Origin: Streptomyces mobaraensis
Lineage (GTDB): Bacteria; Actinomycetota; Actinomycetes; Streptomycetales; Streptomycetaceae
Direction: 5' to 3'
Assembly: GCF_020099395.1 (NCBI RefSeq)
Contig: NZ_CP083590.1
Location: 5,208,001 to 5,272,000, forward strand
DNA: 64,000 nucleotides
Shown piece by piece: positions 54,191-61,410 of this stretch (its first letter is position 1; each line of letters starts with the position of its first letter). The notes under the pieces were generated by a model. That model saw only the letters and a program-made list of their open reading frames with translations. It made no database searches and was not told the DNA's origin. The translations under genes were made by a program, and so were the position numbers.

Positions 54191-57100
54191 ATGCACAGAT
54201 CCAGACAGAGAGCAGACGGAACCCGGAAGGGTGGCGGAACGCGGCGCGTCCTGCCGTCCGTCCTGCCGGCCGTTCTGAAGGGCGTCGCACTCGCCACCGT
54301 GGCGTCGCTGACGTTCACCACGGCCGCCGAGGCGGCGCCCTTCCGCGGGCCGGCGGTGCTGCGGAAGCCGGCGGTCCGGGCCGACGGCGGCACCGACGAC
54401 GCGGCCGGGCTCGGCTACGACACCCGCAACGACCGCTGCCTCGCCGGTCAGTTGCTCAACTGGGGCGAGGTGGAGACCAAGACGGTCGCCGGCTCCCTCC
54501 TCGACGGCCCCGAGGCCACGCTGCGCGAGGCCGTCGACGGCGGCCTCTGGTCGTACGGCGGCCCGCTGGGCGACGCCAAGGGGCGGGACGAGAAGGCGAC
54601 GCGGGCCTATCTGGAGGCGTGGAACACCCGGTACAAGGACTGGGAGAACACGCTGGAGCCGCTGAACCCGTACTGGCACGCGCCCGAGAAGCTGTGGCAC
54701 GCGCCGGAGTTCGGCGAACCGATACGCCAGTACCTGATCCACGACATCCCCTTCCGCTACCGCCACCCGGAAGCGACCGACGCGGCGAAGGAGCAGGCGC
54801 AGAAGGTCGCGGAGACGGCGGACGAGCAGGACCGCAACGTCTTCCGGATGCTCGGGGCCACCCACGGGCCGGGCGACATCCGCTCGTTCATCGAGCGCGG
54901 CGGCTACCCCAAGGCGACCCCGGAGACCGGCACCGTCGAGTTCCGCACGGAGGTCGAGGCCGTCAAGGCGCGGTGGGCCGGCTGCGACGTGCGCACGCCG
55001 TTCGACCCGTACCACGTCCTCGGGCCGGTGATCCGCGCCGCCCACGCGGAGTGGCAGGCCGAGCTGGCCGGGCAGGCGAAGGCGCGCACCGCCGTCGTCA
55101 CCGCGCAGACCGCCGCCGTGCGCCACCTGCGCACCGCCACGGACGCGATGGTCAAGGCGTCCGGCCAGGCGTGGGTGGCGGACGCCGTCCTGCAGTGGCA
55201 GAGGTACCAGAACGACGAGCGCAAGGCCGGCCGGAAGGTCCCCGACGCCTCGGTGTTCCGGCAGGCCGACGCCGTGCTGAAGGACGCCAGGAGCCAGGCC
55301 GACGCCGAGGCCAGGCGCGCCGAGCAGGCCGCCACGGCGGCCAAGGGCGAGGGCGCCAAGGTCGCCGCGGCCCAGGACGAGGCCGCCAAGGCGGCCGACG
55401 CCATCGGCGCGCCGCGCGGCCGGGGGCTGGAGTACGCGCAGCAGGCCGCGCAGGTCGCCCGGGCCTCCGTCGCCGCCACGGAGGCGGCGGCGAAGTCCGC
55501 CCGGACCGCCTCGCACGCCACCAACGCCACGGTCAAGGACAGCAAGACGCTGGCGGCGCTCGCCGAGACCCAGGCGCACGCCGTCCAGGCCGAGTACCAC
55601 CGGGCGGCGGCCCAGGAGGCCGCGGCGCAGGCCAAGGCGGCCGCGGACTCGGCCGGCCGGCAGGCCGCCGGGGCGAAGGGCGCGATGGAGAAGGCCGAGG
55701 CCGCCAAGGCGACGGCCGAGAAGGCCGAGACGACGGCCCGCGACGCGGCGAAGGACGCCTCGGAGAAGCGGGCCGTCGCCGAGCGCGAGCGGGACAACGC
55801 CAAGAAGTACCGCGCCGACGCGGACGCCCAGCGGAACCGTGCGGCGGAGGCCGACAAGCGGGCCCAGGAGCAGAAGTCGCGGGCGGCGGAGGCGTTGGAG
55901 CGGGCGCGGGGCCTGGGACGCACCGTCGACGAGAAGGCGAGCGTCGCGGAGGCCGCCGAGGAGAAGGCGTCCACGGCACGCCGGCAGGCCGAGGACGCCG
56001 AGCGCCGGAAGAGCGCGGCGGAGTCCCGGGTCAAGGCCCTGGAAGCGGCCGCCGCGGCGGCCGAGGGAACCGGGGCGGCCGGCGAGGCGCGCAGTGCCGC
56101 GAACGAGGCGAAGTCCGAGGCCACGGCGGCGACGGACGCCGCCTCGAAGGCGCGCGGGGCGGCCGACGACGCGACGTCCGCGGCGGTCGCGGCGCGTGCG
56201 GACGCGGTCAAGGCCAACGGCGCGGCCGTGCGGGCCCGGGCGGCGTCCGACGCCGCCGCCTCCGACGCGGCCGTCACCCGGTCCGCGCTCGCCACCGCAC
56301 ACGCCGCGGCGGCGGAGGCCATCGAGGCGTCCGAACAGGCGGCGAGGAACGTCCGTAACGCCGAGAAGGAGGCCAAGAAGGCCGCCGAGGCCGCGGACAC
56401 GGCCCGCAAGGAGGCCGAGGCGGCCCGCTCGGAGGCCCGGAAGGCCGACGCCACCAGCGCCGAGGCCGTCGGACACGCCCACGCCACCGCGCAGGCCGCG
56501 GCGGCCGCCCGGGACGCGGCGGCCGAGGTCGCCCGGCCGGCGGCCGTGGCCATCGGGCTCGGCGGCCCGTACCAGGAGAAGGACGCCTCGGCGGGGCTGT
56601 CGGTGATCGTCGGACAGACGTCCAAGACGCTCGCCGAGCAGCAGGCCGCCGCCGCGCAGGCGAAGGCGGACGAGGCGGCGCGTGCCGCCAAGGAGGCCAA
56701 GGAACTGGCGGCGAAGGCGAATCGGGACGCCAAGGCCGCGGCCGAGGCGGCGGCAGCGGCGGCGGACGACGCGGCGCGGGCCGCCCGGTATGTCGCGGAG
56801 GCCCGCGGCTACGCGGCCCGGGCCAAGGCGGCGGCCGAGGCCGCGCAACGGGCCGAGGCCAACACCAACCGCTCCAACGAGCAGGCGCACAAGGACGCCT
56901 ACCTCGCCGACGCGGCGGCGGGTACGGCCGAGGCGGAGGCCGCCGCGGCCCGGAACAGCGCCGACGAGGCCGAGAAGGACGCGGGCAGCGCCCGGAAGGC
57001 GGCCGGCTCGGCCGAACGCGATGCGTCGGCCGCGCGGGACTCGGCCGCGAAGTCGGACCGCAACGCCACCTCGGCCGAGCAGGCCGCCGAGCACGCCAGG

Positions 57101-58000
57101 GACGAGGCCGGCCGGGCGGACCAGGCGGCCACCCGGGCCGAGGCGGAGGAGCGGGCTCGCCAGGAGGCGGCCCGCAAGAAGGCGATGGAGACCGGCAGCA
57201 CCGGCGTCTCCGGAGGGGGCGGTCCCGACCTGGGGACCGATGACGAATCGGTGCTCCTCCGCGTCTGCGGCCGGACCTGCCTCGACGAGTACCGCGGGGC
57301 CCAGAAGGCCGCCTCCATGAGTGTCGTCGACTGGGCCAAGGAGAACGGCGGCGGGATCCTGCTCGAAGTGCTCGGCGTCAACAACGTCAAGCGCTGCTTC
57401 GGTGAAGGGGACGTCGAGAGCTGCCTGTGGGCACTGGTCGACGCGGCGGGCTGGCTCACGGTCATCGCCAAGATCAAGCCCATCGGCACGGCGATCTTCC
57501 GGGTCGCCACGGGGATCTCCGGGTTCTTCGAGAAGGCGCAGTGGGGCAAGCGCACCACGGACCGGCTGCGGAAGCTCATCGAGCGGGGCCGGAAGGCCCC
57601 CGACCGGAAGCCGCCCGTCTGCGTCGTTCCCTCGGCGCGGTTCGGTTTCGCGCCCGGGCACCGGGTGGCCGCGGCCGCCCAGTCGGCCGACTGCATGCCG
57701 CCCGGCCTGACCGACGAGAGCGAGCGGTACGTCCGGTCGAAGCACTTCAACGGTGGCGGGCGGGTCGACGAGACCAAGGGCCTGTTCAACGAGAGCGTCG
57801 ATTTGGACGAGCTGGCCGACCACGCGGCGGGATTCCCCGCGCATGTCAACGACCGCGGGAACTTCGAGCGGGAGGTGAACTTCGGTAAGCCGGTGGGCGA
57901 GACGTCGGCGAATGACGGGGCGAGGGAGACCTCCTGGTTCATGCTCGTCCAGGACAGGTTCGGCGGGGTCATCACCATGTACCCGATTCCGCCCCGTTAG
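54191..58000 (+). CDS. secreted alanine-rich coiled-coil protein, candidate polymorphic toxin
   Basis: A 1269-residue secreted protein. Residues 1-48 are a Sec signal peptide (VLKGVALATVASLTFTTAAEAAPF). Residues about 60-300 form a mixed N-terminal domain (DTRNDRCLAGQLLNWGEVET, LEPLNPYWHAPEKLWHAPEF). Residues about 300-1000 are an Ala/Lys/Glu coiled-coil stalk. A Gly hinge (GVSGGGGPD) near 1006 leads to a hydrophobic pretoxin segment (CLWALVDAAGWLTVIAKIKP, near 1079) and a final domain of about 94 residues with KHFNGGGRVDETKGLF, NFEREVNFGKPVGE and GGVITMYP, typical of small RNase-like effectors. A small immunity-like gene follows 33 bases downstream. ATG 54191 has a gagagggcagg site. Toxin call is by layout. 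Confidence 0.7.
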   Translation: MHRSRQRADGTRKGGGTRRVLPSVLPAVLKGVALATVASLTFTTAAEAAPFRGPAVLRKPAVRADGGTDDAAGLGYDTRNDRCLAGQLLNWGEVETKTVAGSLLDGPEATLREAVDGGLWSYGGPLGDAKGRDEKATRAYLEAWNTRYKDWENTLEPLNPYWHAPEKLWHAPEFGEPIRQYLIHDIPFRYRHPEATDAAKEQAQKVAETADEQDRNVFRMLGATHGPGDIRSFIERGGYPKATPETGTVEFRTEVEAVKARWAGCDVRTPFDPYHVLGPVIRAAHAEWQAELAGQAKARTAVVTAQTAAVRHLRTATDAMVKASGQAWVADAVLQWQRYQNDERKAGRKVPDASVFRQADAVLKDARSQADAEARRAEQAATAAKGEGAKVAAAQDEAAKAADAIGAPRGRGLEYAQQAAQVARASVAATEAAAKSARTASHATNATVKDSKTLAALAETQAHAVQAEYHRAAAQEAAAQAKAAADSAGRQAAGAKGAMEKAEAAKATAEKAETTARDAAKDASEKRAVAERERDNAKKYRADADAQRNRAAEADKRAQEQKSRAAEALERARGLGRTVDEKASVAEAAEEKASTARRQAEDAERRKSAAESRVKALEAAAAAAEGTGAAGEARSAANEAKSEATAATDAASKARGAADDATSAAVAARADAVKANGAAVRARAASDAAASDAAVTRSALATAHAAAAEAIEASEQAARNVRNAEKEAKKAAEAADTARKEAEAARSEARKADATSAEAVGHAHATAQAAAAARDAAAEVARPAAVAIGLGGPYQEKDASAGLSVIVGQTSKTLAEQQAAAAQAKADEAARAAKEAKELAAKANRDAKAAAEAAAAAADDAARAARYVAEARGYAARAKAAAEAAQRAEANTNRSNEQAHKDAYLADAAAGTAEAEAAAARNSADEAEKDAGSARKAAGSAERDASAARDSAAKSDRNATSAEQAAEHARDEAGRADQAATRAEAEERARQEAARKKAMETGSTGVSGGGGPDLGTDDESVLLRVCGRTCLDEYRGAQKAASMSVVDWAKENGGGILLEVLGVNNVKRCFGEGDVESCLWALVDAAGWLTVIAKIKPIGTAIFRVATGISGFFEKAQWGKRTTDRLRKLIERGRKAPDRKPPVCVVPSARFGFAPGHRVAAAAQSADCMPPGLTDESERYVRSKHFNGGGRVDETKGLFNESVDLDELADHAAGFPAHVNDRGNFEREVNFGKPVGETSANDGARETSWFMLVQDRFGGVITMYPIPPR

Positions 58001-58033
58001 TTGCCCGCTCCGACGACCAGGAGGTACGTGAAC

Positions 58034-58324
58034 ATGGGAATGGCCGTCTTCATCGAGAACCAGCTCCACGAGCGGATCGGCGAGGTCCTCGACGACCGGG
58101 ACGAATCCTTCATGCGGGCCTGCGAGTCGGGTCACCGCCGGTCCCTGCTCTTCGCGGTCGACAGACACGGGGACACCATGTTCAACCCCTTCCAGCTCAC
58201 GCTGTTCCTGAAAGAACTCCGTGAACTGCCGGCCGAGGCACGGACGGACACGGTCCGTGCGGTGGAGCGGGCCGCCGAGTCGGCGATCAGGGAACGGGGG
58301 TACCTCTTCTTCTCGGGTGACTAG
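58034..58324 (+). CDS. candidate immunity protein for the coiled-coil toxin
   Basis: A 96-residue acidic soluble protein (MGMAVFIENQLHERIGEVLDD, FNPFQLTLFLKELREL, ERGYLFFSGD). It starts at ATG 58034, nine bases after a perfect AGGAGG site (58019-58024), 33 bases behind the toxin-like gene and in the same direction: the expected place for an immunity gene. An upstream GTG at 58028 is too close to the site. No named family recognised. Confidence 0.6.
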   Translation: MGMAVFIENQLHERIGEVLDDRDESFMRACESGHRRSLLFAVDRHGDTMFNPFQLTLFLKELRELPAEARTDTVRAVERAAESAIRERGYLFFSGD

Positions 58325-58401
58325 GCGGGCCGCCGCCGGGGCGCGCCGTCGCCCCGGAAACCCCGTCGGCCGTCGGCGCCCGGCCGCGTACCCTTCCCCG
58401 C

Positions 58402-59046
58402 GTGAACGGACGACGGCGGAAGAAGCGGGACAGGCGGCTCGTCGCGGCGGTGATGTGCGAGGAGACCGCAGAGGCCAGGGCGCTGCTGCGGGCCGGGGCC
58501 GACCCCGGCGCGGCCGACGCCGGCGGGATGACGGCCCTGTACGCCGCCGCCGTCGACGGCCACACGGACCTCGTCCGCCTCCTGCTGGAGGCCGGGGCCG
58601 GGCCCGACGCGGAGAGCGCCGGGCCCGGCTCCGAGGGGACGCCGCTGTGTGCCGCCGCGTGCTGGGGGCACGTCGGGACCGTGCGGGTGCTGCTCGCGCA
58701 CGGTGCCGATCCCGGTCTGCGGGAGGAGGGCGGCAGGGGCCTCGCGCCGCTCGACTGGGCGCTGCACGGGGGGCACGAGGAGACCGTTCAGGTACTGGTC
58801 GCGGCGGGGGCGCGGCACCGGGGGGAGCGGCACCGGCTGCGGCCGGGCCAGCTGACTCATCCCGCCCCCTGCCAGTGGTCTTCTGCCCACGGACGGTACA
58901 GCGGCGTTGAGGGCGGCACTCATCGTCCCTTCGCGGGGCTGTCCCCACGCCCGCGCTTTCGTCCGCTCCCGCGCCCGGGGGCCGGGAATGGCCCGTGGGT
59001 GTTGCCGCGCACGGTCAAGGGCGTCGGGGCCGTGCGGCCCTGGTGA
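58402..59046 (+). CDS. ankyrin-repeat protein
   Basis: A 214-residue protein. Residues about 10-145 form four ankyrin repeats (AEARALLRAGADPGAADAGG, TALYAAAVDGHTDLVRLLLEAG, TPLCAAACWGHVGTVRVLLAHG, APLDWALHGGHEETVQVLVAAG); the C-terminal 70 residues are Pro/Arg-rich and less convincing, so the true end may be earlier by a sequence error or be a new tail. GTG at 58402. Ankyrin proteins are frequent accessory immunity genes in toxin loci (inference). Confidence 0.78.
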   Translation: MNGRRRKKRDRRLVAAVMCEETAEARALLRAGADPGAADAGGMTALYAAAVDGHTDLVRLLLEAGAGPDAESAGPGSEGTPLCAAACWGHVGTVRVLLAHGADPGLREEGGRGLAPLDWALHGGHEETVQVLVAAGARHRGERHRLRPGQLTHPAPCQWSSAHGRYSGVEGGTHRPFAGLSPRPRFRPLPRPGAGNGPWVLPRTVKGVGAVRPW

Positions 59047-59142
59047 GGGCGGGGCCGCCGCACGCGGAAACGGCGGCGGCCGCCCGTTCCCGTCGGGGAA
59101 GGGCGGCCGCCGCCGTTCGCGAGTCGTCTCCGGGCGGGCCGG

Positions 59143-59562
59143 TCAGTACGACTGGTGGGCCTGCCAGTAGGACCAGGCGCCGCAGGGGCTGCCGTAGCGG
59201 TCCTTCATGTAGTCCAGGCCCCACTTGATCTGCGTGGCGGGGTTGGTCTGCCAGTCGGCGCCGGCCGAGGCCATCTTCGAGGCCGGCAGGGCCTGGACGA
59301 GGCCGTAGGCACCGCTGGAGGCGTTGGTGGCGGTGGGGTTCCAGCCGCTCTCATGCTCGACGATCTTGCTGAAGCACTGGAACTGGCCCTCATCCTTGAT
59401 CATCTGCCGGGCGGTCTCCTGCGCGGCGGCCTGCGGCGCGGCGGTCGCGGCCTGGGCCGGACCGGAGGCGAGGACGGCGCCCGCGGCGGCCAGGGCCACG
59501 GCGGCACCGGCGCCGGCGGTCAGCTTGCGGGAGGCGAGGCGGCTGATGGTCGAGAACGTCAC
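59143..59562 (-). CDS. secreted lytic transglycosylase (SLT domain)
   Basis: A 139-residue secreted cell-wall enzyme. Residues 1-41 form a signal peptide (LTAGAGAAVALAAAGAVLAS, GPAQAATA). The SLT domain follows (FSKIVEHESGWNPTATN with the catalytic Glu, AYGLVQALPASKM, INPATQIKWGLDYMKDRYG-like segment, PCGAWSYWQAHQSY). It cleaves peptidoglycan. GTG at 59562 was chosen (ggaagg about 12 bases upstream); ORF extension to 59658 has no site. Confidence 0.85.
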   Translation of the reverse strand: MTFSTISRLASRKLTAGAGAAVALAAAGAVLASGPAQAATAAPQAAAQETARQMIKDEGQFQCFSKIVEHESGWNPTATNASSGAYGLVQALPASKMASAGADWQTNPATQIKWGLDYMKDRYGSPCGAWSYWQAHQSY

Positions 59563-59676
59563 GGAGGAGAACCTTCCGTCGGGGGCAGGACAGCGCCGCC
59601 GGACCGTGCGGTCCCTGGCGGCTCGACCAACCTGCGGGACGGTTCCCGGGCGGTGCAACGACCGCCGATTACTAGG

Positions 59677-59713
59677 CCCGGGCGGAGGCGGGCGGGAGCG
59701 CTCGCCGCCCGGG
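59677..59713 (-). other. structured leader hairpin upstream of the transglycosylase gene
   Basis: CCCGGGCGG at 59677-59685 pairs with CCGCCCGGG at 59705-59713. Together with several GC arms closer to the gene this makes a structured 5' leader of about 150-200 bases. Cell-wall hydrolase genes in Streptomyces often carry c-di-AMP (ydaO-type) riboswitches, but I could not confirm that consensus here. Confidence 0.3.
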
Positions 59714-59804
59714 TGCGTGGAGTTGACGGAGTCCGCTACGAAAGAGGGTCGTTTGTGGCTCGGGTCACGTGGGGGCCCTCACGGGTTTGTAATACTCGGG
59801 TACC

Positions 59805-60314
59805 GTGAACATCTCTTACGGCATACGGCGGGCCGAGGTATCCGACGCGCGCGCCCTCACCCGGCTGGTGCGGTCCTCCCGCGCGTACCGCGGCCGGTAC
59901 GCGCCGATGGTCGAGCGGTACACGGTCGGCCCGGACTACGTCGTCGCGCACGAGGTCTACGTCGCCGAGGCCGAGGACCCCTCCGCCGGCCCCGGCGGGC
60001 TGGTGGGCTTCTACGCGCTGCTCCTCGATCCGCACGAGCTGGACCTGATGTTCGTCGCCGACGCGGCGCAGGGGCGCGGCGTCGGCCGGGCCCTGGTGAC
60101 CCATATGAAGGAACGGGCCCGGGCCGCCGGGCTGACCTGGGTGCGGGTCGTCTCGCACCCGCCGGCCGAGGGCTTCTACCGGTCGGTGGGGGCCGTGCCC
60201 ATGGGCACGCTGCCCGCGAGGCCGGGGATCGCGTGGGAGCGCCCGGAGCTGGTGTTCCCGCTCGGCCTGTCCGCGGAGGAGGCGGTGGCGGTGGCGGAGG
60301 CGGCTACGGCGTGA
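59805..60314 (+). CDS. GNAT family N-acetyltransferase
   Basis: A 169-residue GNAT protein: LMFVADAAQGRGVGRALVTHMKERA is the acetyl-CoA loop and FYRSVGAVPMG the late motif. GTG at 59805, with no long leader. Divergent from the transglycosylase gene (242-base gap). Substrate unknown. Confidence 0.88.
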   Translation: MNISYGIRRAEVSDARALTRLVRSSRAYRGRYAPMVERYTVGPDYVVAHEVYVAEAEDPSAGPGGLVGFYALLLDPHELDLMFVADAAQGRGVGRALVTHMKERARAAGLTWVRVVSHPPAEGFYRSVGAVPMGTLPARPGIAWERPELVFPLGLSAEEAVAVAEAATA

Positions 60315-60462
60315 GGGGGCCGCTACGGCGTGATGGGGGCCGCTACGGCGTGAGGGGGGCGCCGGGGCGCGATGGGGTGGCCGCGTGACGGCGGCGCCCG
60401 CCCGCCCGCTGCGACGGCCGCCGCCTGCCCGCTGCCCGCCCGTCGCCCGCCCGTCGTCCGTT

Positions 60463-61410
60463 CTACGCGCCGCCGTCTGGGCCCCGCGCGGGACCGCTCT
60501 CCGGCGCCGGCTCTTCGGCCGCCGCCATCCCGTCGGCCGCGGCCACCCCGTCGGATGCCGCCGTCCCGCCGGACGTCACCGGCGCCTCGAACGCCACCGG
60601 TGCCTCGAACGCGGCCCGGCGAGTCGCCCGCCGCAGTGCCTTGAGTACCGCCGGGCCGAGGAGGAGCGTCGCGGCCAGGGTGACCGCCGCGCGCGGCAGG
60701 TCCCAGCCCAGGGACGTGGTCAGGCAGTACGCGGCGAAGCGGGCCAGGTTGTCGCCCAGCGGGTCGCCCGGGACGAAGGAGACGCCCGTCCCGAGACCGG
60801 CGATGTACGGCCAGCCCTGGAGGTTCATGACCGTGCCGTAGCCGACCGACGCCACCGCGCCGTACGCCGCCAGCATCAGCAGCTCGCGGCGGCCCCGCAG
60901 CCGGTCCGCGCCCGGCAGCAGGCCCGCGCCCAGGGACACCCAGCCCATGGCCAGCATCTGGAACGGCATCCACGGCCCGACCCCGCCGGTCAGCAGCGCC
61001 GACGCGAACATCGACAGCGCCCCGAGGACGAACCCGAAGCCCGGCCCCAGCACCCGTCCCGCCAGCACCATCAGGAAGAACATCGGCTCGATCCCGGCCG
61101 TCCCCGCCCCCAGCGGGCGCAGCGCCGCGCCCGCCGCCGCGAGGACGCCGAGCATGGCGACGGCCTTGGCGTCCAGGCCGGTGTCGGCGATGGTCGCCAC
61201 GACGACGGCGAGGAGCAGTGGCAGCAGCGCCGCGAACAGCCAGGGCGCGTCGCGCGAGTGCGCCAGCCCGGACGCCGGGGCCGCCAGCAGCGGCCAGCCG
61301 AACGCCATGACGCCCGCGACGGTCAGGAGCAGCAGGGCCACGGCGGAGCGGCGGCCGAGGCGGACGGCGCGGGCCTGAGCCGTCACGCGAGGCCGGGCCG
61401 GCGCGGTCAC
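60463..61410 (-). CDS. ECF transporter S component (substrate-binding membrane protein)
   Basis: A 315-residue protein with six or more membrane helices (SAVALLLLTVAGVMAFGWPLL, WLFAALLPLLLAVVVATI, EPMFFLMVLAGRVLGPGFGF, MPFQMLAMGWVSLGAGLLPG) typical of ECF-type vitamin S components, plus an Ala-rich tail. The GTG overlaps the stop of the ATPase gene (GTGA), so it is the last gene of a coupled ECF transporter operon. The vitamin or metal cannot be told from the sequence. Confidence 0.82.
   Translation of the reverse strand: MTAPARPRVTAQARAVRLGRRSAVALLLLTVAGVMAFGWPLLAAPASGLAHSRDAPWLFAALLPLLLAVVVATIADTGLDAKAVAMLGVLAAAGAALRPLGAGTAGIEPMFFLMVLAGRVLGPGFGFVLGALSMFASALLTGGVGPWMPFQMLAMGWVSLGAGLLPGADRLRGRRELLMLAAYGAVASVGYGTVMNLQGWPYIAGLGTGVSFVPGDPLGDNLARFAAYCLTTSLGWDLPRAAVTLAATLLLGPAVLKALRRATRRAAFEAPVAFEAPVTSGGTAASDGVAAADGMAAAEEPAPESGPARGPDGGA

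Noticed and set aside
52763..58948. A 2061-codon open frame on the minus strand
   Set aside because: It is the antisense shadow of the alanine-rich coiled-coil gene and its neighbours: Arg/Gly/Pro/Leu-rich noise, running through several real genes.
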